From: Methylococcales bacterium
Lineage (GTDB): Bacteria; Pseudomonadota; Gammaproteobacteria; Methylococcales; Methylomonadaceae
Direction of reading: 5' to 3'
Assembly (NCBI GenBank): GCA_023134955.1
Contig: JAGLUC010000453.1
Location: forward strand, 1 to 8,613
DNA length: 8,613 nucleotides
Shown: positions 1-6,821 of the stretch, one piece after another
Position numbering within the stretch: the first letter of the stretch is position 1
How the letters are laid out: every line of letters begins with the position of its first letter
The notes under the pieces: generated by a model
Seen by the model: the letters and a program-made list of their open reading frames with translations, nothing else
Database searches by the model: none
Told to the model about the DNA's origin: nothing
Position numbers and translations under genes: made by a program

Positions 1-57
1 AAACAACATGCACTTTTGAAAAAGCATGGTTATCACGTATCGATAACTAATGAATAA
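1..57 (+). CDS. C-terminal end of an upstream gene (partial, unidentified)
   Basis: A frame open from the window edge encodes 18 residues, ending HGYHVSITNE before a TAA at 55-57. The mix of Lys, His and hydrophobic residues looks like a normal protein tail, but it is too short to assign to a family. A second frame is also open from the edge and stops at 48-50, so the choice of frame is not certain. If the frame is right, the gene lies upstream on the same strand as the polysaccharide cluster and could be part of the same locus. Confidence 0.4.
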   Translation, partial: KQHALLKKHGYHVSITNE

Positions 58-75
58 TATACTTTATATATTATT
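53..75. terminator. Perfect 9-bp A/T hairpin over the upstream stop codon
   Basis: AATAATATA (53-61) and TATATTATT (67-75) are perfect inverted repeats around a 5-nt loop, and two more T follow. The hairpin overlaps the stop codon of the upstream frame. The stem has no G-C pairs and the T-run is short, so it would be a weak terminator at best. It could equally be chance in very AT-rich DNA. Confidence 0.2.
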
Positions 76-112
76 TTAAAAAAAATATTATAAATATTTA
101 ATAAAGCCAATA

Positions 113-236
113 CATCCCCATCGTTCCCACGCACCGGCGTGGGAACACAGGCCAGACGCTCCAACGTATATAAATATATGGAATCAAGCTGGCTGCCTTC
201 TTGAAATACACCCCATTGTCCCCATGCTCCAGCATC
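113..236. repeat. GC-rich cluster of palindromic repeats (REP/MITE-like) upstream of wzx
   Basis: This stretch is about 53% G+C at 121-180, far above the surrounding DNA. Its core is a perfect 10-bp inverted repeat, GTTCCCACGC (123-132) and GCGTGGGAAC (137-146), around ACCG. Two weaker elements follow: GACGCTCCAACGT (155-167), with ACG/CGT arms, and ATGCT-CC-AGCAT (224-235). The core resembles a dispersed intergenic palindrome that I recall from many proteobacterial genomes; that is from memory and unsearched. No transposase is present, so it would be a non-autonomous element. The rest of 58-269 is AT-rich and shows no gene. TATAAAT-like stretches occur near 169-178, but no paired -35 box could be identified, so the operon promoter was not located. 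Confidence 0.65.
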
Positions 237-269
237 AACAACACAAAACAAACGGAAAAAACCATTAAC

Positions 270-1589
270 GTGCTGAGAACAAAAATCACCCGCTTAAAAA
301 ACCACCAAGGCTTTATGAAGTATTTTAAAAATACCTCTTGGCTTTTAGGTGAAAAAATTATGCGAATGGTGGTGGGACTTTTTGTAGGGATTTGGGTGGC
401 TAGATACTTAGGGCCTGAACAGTTTGGGCTTTTTTCTTACGCCCAAAGTTTTGTAGGCCTTTTTACTGCTATAGCAACTCTAGGGCTTAACGGCATAGTT
501 GTACGAGAATTAGTAAAAGATGAAAGTAGAAGAGATTCCCTCATAGGTACTGCTTTTTGGCTTAAAGTTATAGGGGCGCTTGTTGTTTTAATCATACTGG
601 CTATTGCCGTAAACTTTACATCAAATGATAGTTATACAAATATTTTAGTATTTATCATCGCATCGGCTACGATATTTCAAAGTTTCAATGTGGTTGATTT
701 TTACTTTCAAAGTAAAGTGATGAGTAAGTTTGTAGTCTACGCAAACATCATCTCTCTACTGCTAAGTAGTATAATAAAAGTGCTACTTATCCTAAATGAA
801 GCCCCTCTAGAAGCCTTTGCTTGGGTTATACTTTTTGATAGTTTTGTGTTGGCATGCGGGTTTATTTATTTTTATATTAAAAACGATTTATCGGTTTTGA
901 AGTGGAAGTTTAATAAAATAGTAGCCTATAGTTTACTAAAAGATTCTTGGCCTCTTATATTTAGTGGAACTGCATTAATGATACAAGCTTATATTGATCA
1001 AGTTATGATAAAAGAGATGATTGGAACCATTGAAGTTGGATATTATAGTGTAGCTATGAGATTGATTGCAGTTTTTGGTTTTATTCCTATGTTACTAAAA
1101 AGTTCACTGTTCCCAGCTATTCAAAATGCAAAAAAACAGTCTGATGAGCTTTATCAAAACAGATTATTAAATTATTATCGATTTAATTTTTTATTATTTT
1201 TAATTACGGCAATACCCATATTTATATTTGCAGAACAAATAGTAATTTTACTCTTTGGTATAGAATATAAAAATGCTGGGGTTTTATTGGCTTTGATGAC
1301 AAGTAGATTATTATTTGCAAATATGGGGGTTTCTAGGGGGGCTTTTATATTAACCGAAAATCTTATGAGATTTTCCATGCTTACTATGATTTTAGGTACT
1401 ATTACAAATGTACTATTAAATTATCTATGGATACCAGAATATGGTGCAAAAGGTGCAATAGTAGCTACGATATTTTCATTTATAGTTACGGTGTTTATAG
1501 TAGATATATTTTACACAAAAACAAGAAAAAATGTACAGCTACAAATAAAGAGTATGCTTACATTTTATAAAATTAATATAAGGAAATAA
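270..1589 (+). CDS. wzx: Wzx-type oligosaccharide flippase
   Basis: This is an integral inner-membrane protein of the MOP superfamily (Polysacc_synt type). It would flip undecaprenyl-diphosphate-linked oligosaccharides to the periplasmic face. The sequence alternates long hydrophobic segments with short charged loops across its whole length, consistent with roughly 12 membrane helices. Near the N-terminus it has the family signature MKYFKNTSW, then ARYLGPEQFGLFSYAQSF, then GIVVRELVKDESRRD. Length is 439 residues from GTG 270, or 424 from ATG 315, both normal for Wzx. I prefer GTG 270 because the intervening residues (RLKNHQGF) look like the conserved family start; ATG 315 has an AAGG 4 nt upstream and remains possible. 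GC drops from about 42% at 361-600 to about 22% at 1141-1260, suggesting a mosaic gene. It is the first gene of the operon, 2 bp before the next. Confidence 0.93.
   Translation: MLRTKITRLKNHQGFMKYFKNTSWLLGEKIMRMVVGLFVGIWVARYLGPEQFGLFSYAQSFVGLFTAIATLGLNGIVVRELVKDESRRDSLIGTAFWLKVIGALVVLIILAIAVNFTSNDSYTNILVFIIASATIFQSFNVVDFYFQSKVMSKFVVYANIISLLLSSIIKVLLILNEAPLEAFAWVILFDSFVLACGFIYFYIKNDLSVLKWKFNKIVAYSLLKDSWPLIFSGTALMIQAYIDQVMIKEMIGTIEVGYYSVAMRLIAVFGFIPMLLKSSLFPAIQNAKKQSDELYQNRLLNYYRFNFLLFLITAIPIFIFAEQIVILLFGIEYKNAGVLLALMTSRLLFANMGVSRGAFILTENLMRFSMLTMILGTITNVLLNYLWIPEYGAKGAIVATIFSFIVTVFIVDIFYTKTRKNVQLQIKSMLTFYKINIRK
1580..1584 (+). promoter_or_regulatory. Ribosome binding site that fixes a TTG start
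   Basis: AAGGA lies 7 nt before TTG 1592 and overlaps the last codons of wzx (stop 1587-1589). The next residues run straight into a normal FkbM N-terminus and no ATG lies close by, so the TTG start is well supported. Confidence 0.75.
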
Positions 1590-1591
1590 AA

Positions 1592-2326
1592 TTGGGATTA
1601 ATTGCAAGAGTACATAACAAGCTTATTAATATGCTAAATGATGAGAAAAGAAGTAGTTTTTATAAAAAACTAATTGGAAATAATGATTTGGTATTTGATG
1701 TTGGGGCTAATCATGGAAATAGAGTTGGTATATTTGTAAAGCTAGGTGCTAAGGTTGTTGCTGTAGAGCCAAATCCAAAATTAGCCAAAAAACTATTAAA
1801 AAAATATCATTCAAAAATTAATGTTGTTCAAAAAGCAATTGGAGATAAAGATGGATTTGTAGATTTATACATTAATGAGGCAGATGTTTTATCAACAACT
1901 TCAGAAGAATTTATAAAAGTTGCAAAAGAAACAGGTCGGTTCGGTGAATTGTCGAACAAATTCAATCAAAAAGTTAAGGTGAAAATGGTTTTAATGCAAA
2001 ATTTGTTTGATGAATACGGGTATCCGAAATTTATTAAAATCGATACCGAAGGATTAGAATATAAAATTTTAAAGACATTGCAAAACAGTATGGTTAATGG
2101 AATATCATTTGAGTTCGCAATCCCTGAATCACGAAAAGATATAATTTTAAGTATCGATCATTTAAATGATATTGGATATAAAAGTTTTAATATTAGTTTT
2201 GCAGAGTCTATGGAGATGATATCTTCTAGCAACATGAGCGCTATTGAAATAAAAAATTTAGTTAATATTCTTCCGGATATGTGTTGGGGTGATATTTATG
2301 TATTTAATAAAAAAGAAGGGAAATAA
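1592..2326 (+). CDS. FkbM-family SAM-dependent methyltransferase (first of two)
   Basis: This is a 244-residue cytoplasmic class I methyltransferase of the FkbM family, whose members O-methylate hydroxyls, often on sugars in glycan clusters. The SAM site is clear: FDVGANHG at residues 35-42 (motif I), VAVEPNP at 56-62 (acidic residue contacting the SAM ribose) and KAIGDKDG at 81-88. The FkbM hallmark IKIDTEGLE is at 148-156, and WGDIYVFN near the C-terminus is also typical. Length is normal and no key residue is missing. It begins with TTG directly after wzx, and its TAA shares one base with the ATG of the second FkbM gene (TAATG), so the pair is probably translated by re-initiation. Which sugar and hydroxyl it methylates cannot be read from the sequence. 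Confidence 0.9.
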   Translation: MGLIARVHNKLINMLNDEKRSSFYKKLIGNNDLVFDVGANHGNRVGIFVKLGAKVVAVEPNPKLAKKLLKKYHSKINVVQKAIGDKDGFVDLYINEADVLSTTSEEFIKVAKETGRFGELSNKFNQKVKVKMVLMQNLFDEYGYPKFIKIDTEGLEYKILKTLQNSMVNGISFEFAIPESRKDIILSIDHLNDIGYKSFNISFAESMEMISSSNMSAIEIKNLVNILPDMCWGDIYVFNKKEGK

Positions 2327-3102
2327 TGTTTATAAAAACATCATACATAAAACGAAAATTAAGAGGCTTGTCGTTAAAAATATTTAATGCTATTGAAAAT
2401 AATGGCAATTGTAATTTTGATAAGAATGGGGAAGAAGTTTTTATTGATAATCTTCTGAGCTCATTTAAAAATGAGGGAGGGGTAAAGGTAGTGTTTGATA
2501 TAGGAGCAAATATCGGTAAGTATTCTAAAATGATTGTTAATAAATCAGCTAATATTGATATAGATTTGCATCTTTTTGAACCTACGAAAATATGTTTTAA
2601 ATCGGCAACAGAAAAATTTAAAAATAAAAAATATATAAAGTTAAATAATTTTGGGGTGTCAGATGAAAGCTCTACAGCTACGATTTATTATGATAAAGAA
2701 ACAAGTGGGTTAGCCTCTCTTTATCAAAGAGATTTGGATAATTATAATATGGAGCTCAATAAAAGTGAAGAGGTTGTATTGAAAAGATTGGATGATTATA
2801 TAGAAGAAAATAATATTCAGCATGTTGACTTCATAAAGATAGATATCGAGGGTCATGAGTTAAAGGCATTTGAAGGGTTTGGGAAATATTTAAATAGTAG
2901 CTTTATAGATTATATCCAGTTTGAATATGGTGGAGCAAACTTAGATTCTCACAGTAGCTTAATGGAAATATATAAGCTTCTAAATGATGGCGGATTTAAG
3001 ATAGCAAAAATCATGAAAAAAGGCTTGGAGGTAAGAGAATATACCCCCTATATGGATAACTTTAACTATTCAAATTATGTAGCAGTATCCAATAAGGTAT
3101 AA
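2326..3102 (+). CDS. FkbM-family SAM-dependent methyltransferase (second, divergent)
   Basis: This 258-residue FkbM-type methyltransferase has VFDIGANIGKYS at residues 56-67 (SAM motif I), LFEPTK at 83-88, FGVSDESS at 109-116 and the signature DFIKIDIEGHE at 168-178. It has about 20 more residues before motif I than its neighbour, and little identity to it outside the motifs, so this is not a recent tandem duplication. It resembles FkbM proteins found beside glycosyltransferases and probably methylates a different position or sugar. ATG 2326 overlaps the previous stop by one base and follows AAGGGA (2316-2321) by 4 nt. The next gene starts 6 bp after its stop. Confidence 0.9.
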   Translation: MFIKTSYIKRKLRGLSLKIFNAIENNGNCNFDKNGEEVFIDNLLSSFKNEGGVKVVFDIGANIGKYSKMIVNKSANIDIDLHLFEPTKICFKSATEKFKNKKYIKLNNFGVSDESSTATIYYDKETSGLASLYQRDLDNYNMELNKSEEVVLKRLDDYIEENNIQHVDFIKIDIEGHELKAFEGFGKYLNSSFIDYIQFEYGGANLDSHSSLMEIYKLLNDGGFKIAKIMKKGLEVREYTPYMDNFNYSNYVAVSNKV

Positions 3103-3108
3103 AATTAA

Positions 3109-3975
3109 ATGTTAATTTTTCTAGCAGATGGACAGCTTGGAAATCAGATATTTCAATATATGTTTTTAAAAACAATTCAAAAAAATAATGAAGCTATCAT
3201 AGTGTCTGGTTTTGAAGAGTTAGTAAAAGTATTTGAGATAGAAGATATAGTAAATCTAAATAAAAAAAATAGATGGGTGAGAGTTTTTTTGTTTAGGATA
3301 ATGAAGCCGCTATTAACATTTTTGAGTGATAAAAGTATTGTTTCATCTGTTTTAATAAAGCATGAGAGAGTTCTTGGCGATTATAGGCGAGAGTCATTGA
3401 TGTTTGATACGAAATCAGGGGGGGTAACTAAAGTAACTTTTGTTAAGCTTGGTTTTTTTCAAAGTGAGAGTTTTTTTAAAAAAGAAATGGCGAGGAAATT
3501 AAAAATTAAAAAATTATATCTAAGTCAAGCAGTAAGTTTTTTGAGTGATATCCCTAAAAAAAATCATAAAATTTTTATCCATATAAGAAGAGGTGATTAC
3601 AAAAGCTTTACTATTTATGGGGAAAGTGCATTATTACCATTGGTTTATTACAAAGAGCAAATAGAGTGGTTTTTAGAAAACAGAAAGGATTGTTTTTTTA
3701 TATTTTTAAGCGATGAGCCTGAGTTTATAGAAAAAGAATTTAAATATATAGACGATAAATTAATTTCAACTGAAAACCATTTTGGAACGGATTTAGCTAT
3801 AATGACGCTGTGCGACAGCGCAATACTTAGTCCAAGTAGCTTTGGGTGGTGGGGTAGTTACTTGATGAAAGATAGAGATGTTGTATTTGCTCCTAAATAC
3901 TGGCTGGGGTTTAATCGTGAGGTAGAGTATCACCTTAACGGAACACCTTGCTATGCAAAAGAGATAGCAATATGA
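3109..3975 (+). CDS. GT11 family glycosyltransferase, probable alpha-1,2-fucosyltransferase
   Basis: This 288-residue protein has the GT11 signatures in order: GQLGNQIFQY at residues 8-17, IHIRRGDY at 157-164 (the HxRRGDY motif linked to GDP-fucose binding), FLSD at 199-202, and SPSSFGWWGSYL at 241-252 followed by APKYW at 261-265. GT11 enzymes transfer L-fucose from GDP-fucose in alpha-1,2 linkage, usually to galactose, and act in the cytoplasm on the growing O-antigen unit. Length matches bacterial members. GDP-fucose synthesis genes are not in this window and would have to be elsewhere. A run of seven G lies at codons 103-106, where slippage would truncate the protein. The ribosome binding site is weak (AAGG, 11 nt upstream). 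The stop overlaps the next start as ATGA. Fucose specificity is inferred from the family; the acceptor is unknown. Confidence 0.9.
   Translation: MLIFLADGQLGNQIFQYMFLKTIQKNNEAIIVSGFEELVKVFEIEDIVNLNKKNRWVRVFLFRIMKPLLTFLSDKSIVSSVLIKHERVLGDYRRESLMFDTKSGGVTKVTFVKLGFFQSESFFKKEMARKLKIKKLYLSQAVSFLSDIPKKNHKIFIHIRRGDYKSFTIYGESALLPLVYYKEQIEWFLENRKDCFFIFLSDEPEFIEKEFKYIDDKLISTENHFGTDLAIMTLCDSAILSPSSFGWWGSYLMKDRDVVFAPKYWLGFNREVEYHLNGTPCYAKEIAI
3418..3424 (+). repeat. G7 homopolymer in the fucosyltransferase gene (candidate slippage tract)
   Basis: Seven consecutive G sit inside an AT-rich coding sequence, reading Ser-Gly-Gly-Val at residues 103-106. Gain or loss of one G would shift the frame about one third of the way through the protein, before the HIRRGDY site. 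In the frame shown, the gene is ON. Confidence 0.6.
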
Positions 3976-5729
3976 AAATACTTCACTATATATCAGCTTT
4001 TTCATTACCCTCTGAAACATTTATCTATGATCTGATTAATAACCTAGAAGACAACGGAAGCGATAATTATATACTAACTCACAATAGACAGCTCGAAGAT
4101 GAAAGGCCTTTTTCAAAAGTTAAGGTTATATATGAAAAAGTATCTTTTTTAAAAAAGGTATATTTTAAACTTGTTGATAATTGGGGCGTTAGAAACAAAA
4201 AAGATGTATTAGCATATATTGATAAATTGAAACCAGATGTTATACATGCTCATTTTGGAACAAATGGAGTAAAAATATATAGATTGCTTCAGATGTTGAA
4301 TCTAAATATCCCACTAGTTATCTCTTTTCATGGTACAGATACAACAATGTATCCTTTGCAATATAAAAAATATAAAAAAATAGTTCAGTCTATTTCTAAT
4401 GATGAAAGAGTTGTTTTTAGCTTTCCATCAGAATTCCTAAAGTTAGAATTTCAAAAGAATTTTGTTTTAAAAAACAATACGAATCAAATTGTTTTGCCAA
4501 ATAGTTATAATAAAAATTTTAATGCTGAAAATAAAAAATATTTTCAAAATAATAAAGCATTAAAACTTATAAGTATAGGCAGGTTGATTAGCGTTAAAGG
4601 ATTTCAATATTTAATACATGCGGTAAAGATTTTAAAAAAGGATTTGCCAAATATTGAATTAAAAATAGTAGGAAGTGGAAGCGAGATGTATAGCCTCCAA
4701 CTATTGATTGAACAATTAAGTTTAAATAATGAGATAAAGCTCATTGGAGTTGTTAAGCATAATGAAATATCAAGCTTATTATGTGAAAGTGATATATATA
4801 TACAGCCTTCAATTGTGGACAAAAAGACAAATCAAACTGAATCGTTTGGTGTGGCAGTTGTGGAAGCTATTACTTCTGGTCTACCTGTAATTGTTACTGA
4901 TGTGGGTGGTTTACCTGGTACCGTATTGGGTGGTTGTGAATTTGCAAAAATTATTGAACCTGATAATGCAAAAAGTATTGTAGATGCTGTCTTGGAAATG
5001 GCAAGGAACTGCAGTGATAATATTGTATTTAGAAATAAAATAGAAGATAAATATTCACAAAATAAACAGTTATCTAATTTATTAGAAATATATAAGCAGG
5101 GAAAGAAAAGAAAGGTTAAAAAAATTTATAATAGTGTCAATTTTGATTCCAAATCGTATTGGGAAGAAAGATATAGAAATGGGGGGAACTCTGGAGCAGG
5201 TAGTTATAATGCCAAAGCAGAATATAAAGCCAATATCTTAAATAAAATCATTGAAAAATACAAGATTAATAAATTGATAGAGTTTGGTTGTGGTGATGGA
5301 AACAATTTAAGGTATTATAATATTGAGTACTATACAGGGATTGATGTTAGTAAAACGGCTATTGATATTTGTATTTCAAAATATAAAAATGACAAAAAAA
5401 AATCTTTTTTATATTATGAACCAAGCTTATTTAAATCTGGTGGATTAAAAGTGACATTAACTATATCATTTGAGGTTATTTTTCATTTGATTGAGGATGA
5501 TGTTTTTGAACTATATCTGTACAATTTATTTGATACTTCAAGTAAATATGTTTTAGTTTGTTCTAGTAATGATAATAATATGGACGATAGCGCCAATCAT
5601 GTTAAACATAGAAAATTTACAGACAGCATACCAAAAGAATTTAAATTAGTAGATGAAATCATTACTCCTCAGGAAGGTGAGTTAAAAGGTTTTTTTTCAA
5701 ATTTTTATTTATTTAAGAGAGTTACATAA
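3972..5729 (+). CDS. Bifunctional protein: GT4 glycosyltransferase fused to a SAM methyltransferase
   Basis: This 585-residue protein has two domains. Residues 1 to about 375 are a GT-B fold GT4 glycosyltransferase: HAHFG at 92-96, SFHGTD at 118-123, SIGRLISVKG at 201-210 and an E-x7-E nucleotide-sugar site at E290/E298, then a GG loop at 312-313. A basic linker (GKKRKVKK, 377-384) leads to a class I methyltransferase: YWEERY at 396-401, GNSGAGSY at 405-412, SAM motif I IEFGCGDG at 436-443, TGIDVS at 455-460 and SFEVIFHLIED at 499-509. It probably adds a sugar and methylates that sugar or a neighbour, in the cytoplasm. The start is ATG 3972, overlapping the previous stop by 4 bp with AAGAGA 7 nt upstream; an ATG eight codons earlier is less likely. 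A G6 run (5181-5186) and an A9 run (5394-5402) lie in the second domain. The sugar substrate is unknown. Confidence 0.9.
   Translation: MKILHYISAFSLPSETFIYDLINNLEDNGSDNYILTHNRQLEDERPFSKVKVIYEKVSFLKKVYFKLVDNWGVRNKKDVLAYIDKLKPDVIHAHFGTNGVKIYRLLQMLNLNIPLVISFHGTDTTMYPLQYKKYKKIVQSISNDERVVFSFPSEFLKLEFQKNFVLKNNTNQIVLPNSYNKNFNAENKKYFQNNKALKLISIGRLISVKGFQYLIHAVKILKKDLPNIELKIVGSGSEMYSLQLLIEQLSLNNEIKLIGVVKHNEISSLLCESDIYIQPSIVDKKTNQTESFGVAVVEAITSGLPVIVTDVGGLPGTVLGGCEFAKIIEPDNAKSIVDAVLEMARNCSDNIVFRNKIEDKYSQNKQLSNLLEIYKQGKKRKVKKIYNSVNFDSKSYWEERYRNGGNSGAGSYNAKAEYKANILNKIIEKYKINKLIEFGCGDGNNLRYYNIEYYTGIDVSKTAIDICISKYKNDKKKSFLYYEPSLFKSGGLKVTLTISFEVIFHLIEDDVFELYLYNLFDTSSKYVLVCSSNDNNMDDSANHVKHRKFTDSIPKEFKLVDEIITPQEGELKGFFSNFYLFKRVT
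5394..5402 (+). repeat. A9 homopolymer in the methyltransferase domain
   Basis: Nine A encode Lys-Lys-Lys at residues 475-477 of the fusion protein. Runs of this length favour RNA polymerase slippage. Here a shift would remove the last 110 or so residues of the methyltransferase domain but leave the glycosyltransferase domain intact. Confidence 0.5.
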
Positions 5730-6821
5730 ATGAAAATTTTTTTCATTCAAACTGCATCGAAAATAGATTATGTAGTTAATAATGATAAAAATATTTTAAT
5801 TAATTTAACATTTGAACAAATAGTAAAAAAGTATAGTTTTTTTGGCTTTATATCTTTATTTGGTATTAATGATAAAATGTTATTTACTGGTAGTGATTTA
5901 GATTTTTTTTCAAATGTTACAAACTCGAAATTTATACAAACAAAATGGGCAAATGAAAATAGCTTTAAATATAGTGAAGAAAATTGGCAAAAAGAGATTT
6001 TGGCTGCTCAAATTGAATATTTTCAACCCGATGTTATATATACAGGGAATCATGGGTTATTTACACAAGAACTTAAAAAGTATTTACCAAAAGTAAAACT
6101 TTATGCGCTTTGGAATGCTTCACCTATGCAAGAAGGGATAGATCTTAGTTATTTTGATGTAGGATTGACTTTTAACTCTATATATCATGAACATTTACAA
6201 AAAAGAGGAATAAAAAATATTGAATACAATTCTTTTTATATAGATTCAGATATAAAAAATAGACTTGAATCTATGAATTTAAATCAAGATATTGATATAG
6301 TATTTGCAGGTAGATACTCACCAATGTTTAAAGATAGAAATCAATTTTTATATGATGTGTATGAATACTTTAAAAAAGATTACAATGTTCAATATTTTCT
6401 TTTAACTGCTTCAAGATTCAAGGGGCTTATACCCGTGCTCCCATGGAGATTATTATCTGTTTATAATAAGCCTGTATTTTTAGAAGATATGTTTAAGGTA
6501 TTTAATAGGTCAAAAATAGTTTTAAATACACATAGTAATATTACAGGATCTGGAAAAGGAAATATGCGAGTTTATGAAGCATTAGGAAGTGGCTCTTTTA
6601 TGCTTAGTGATGATGGTATATATCCAGAGTATTTAGTAGCTGGAGAAGATTTTGTAACATATAAAGATAAAAAAGATATGATTGATAAGATTGATTATTT
6701 TTTAAAACATGATAAAGAAAGAGAAGAGGTAGCCTTAAATGGGTACAAAAAAATATCTCAGTACTATTCTACAGATATAGGTTCAAAGAATTTAAAGAAG
6801 ATATTTGAAAGATACCTGTGA
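5730..6821 (+). CDS. Glycosyltransferase with CgeB-like C-terminal domain (Glyco_trans_1_2 type)
   Basis: This is a 363-residue putative GT-B glycosyltransferase. The C-terminal part has the pattern of the CgeB-like Glyco_trans_1_2 family: IVFAGRYSP at 190-198, IVLNTH at 263-268, GNMRVYEALGSGSFMLSD at 277-294 and EYLVAGEDFVTYKD at 300-313, followed by a charged helical tail. The conserved Arg-x-x-Glu (R280, E283) and the following Gly-rich turn correspond to the nucleotide-binding region. The N-terminal half is poorly conserved and includes PDVIYTGNHG at 100-109. There is no signal peptide, so it should act at the cytoplasmic face. ATG 5730 directly follows the previous TAA, with AAGAGA at 5715-5720, and its stop overlaps the next GTG by 4 bp. 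Donor and acceptor cannot be predicted. Confidence 0.82.
   Translation: MKIFFIQTASKIDYVVNNDKNILINLTFEQIVKKYSFFGFISLFGINDKMLFTGSDLDFFSNVTNSKFIQTKWANENSFKYSEENWQKEILAAQIEYFQPDVIYTGNHGLFTQELKKYLPKVKLYALWNASPMQEGIDLSYFDVGLTFNSIYHEHLQKRGIKNIEYNSFYIDSDIKNRLESMNLNQDIDIVFAGRYSPMFKDRNQFLYDVYEYFKKDYNVQYFLLTASRFKGLIPVLPWRLLSVYNKPVFLEDMFKVFNRSKIVLNTHSNITGSGKGNMRVYEALGSGSFMLSDDGIYPEYLVAGEDFVTYKDKKDMIDKIDYFLKHDKEREEVALNGYKKISQYYSTDIGSKNLKKIFERYL

Noticed and set aside
86..104. Second A/T inverted repeat (AAATATT / AATATTT) as an operator
   Set aside because: A 7-bp A/T palindrome is expected by chance in sequence this AT-rich, and no cognate regulator is present.
201..269. N-terminal extension of wzx from TTG 201
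   Set aside because: The extra 23 residues come from repeat DNA (including ATGCTCCAGCAT), are unlike flippase N-termini and have no convincing ribosome binding site.
33..289. Two overlapping minus-strand open frames across the upstream repeat
   Set aside because: They run through the palindromic repeat and AT-rich spacer, have no recognisable protein features and lack a good ribosome binding site.
1325..1341. G5 and G6 runs in wzx as phase-variation tracts
   Set aside because: Runs of 5 and 6 are short for high-rate slippage, and both encode normal residues in a conserved region.
1175..1378. Minus-strand open frame inside wzx, and similar ones at 3793-4020, 4604-4822 and 6992-7234
   Set aside because: All lie opposite well-supported genes and arise from AT-rich codon composition; none has family motifs.
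3948..3971. Eight-codon upstream start for the fusion gene
   Set aside because: ATG 3972 gives the typical MKILHYIS start of GT4 enzymes, has AAGAGA 7 nt upstream and forms an ATGA overlap.
5914..6096. 60-codon + strand frame inside the CgeB-like gene
   Set aside because: It overlaps a well-supported gene in another frame and its protein is low-complexity Lys/Asn-rich with no motif.
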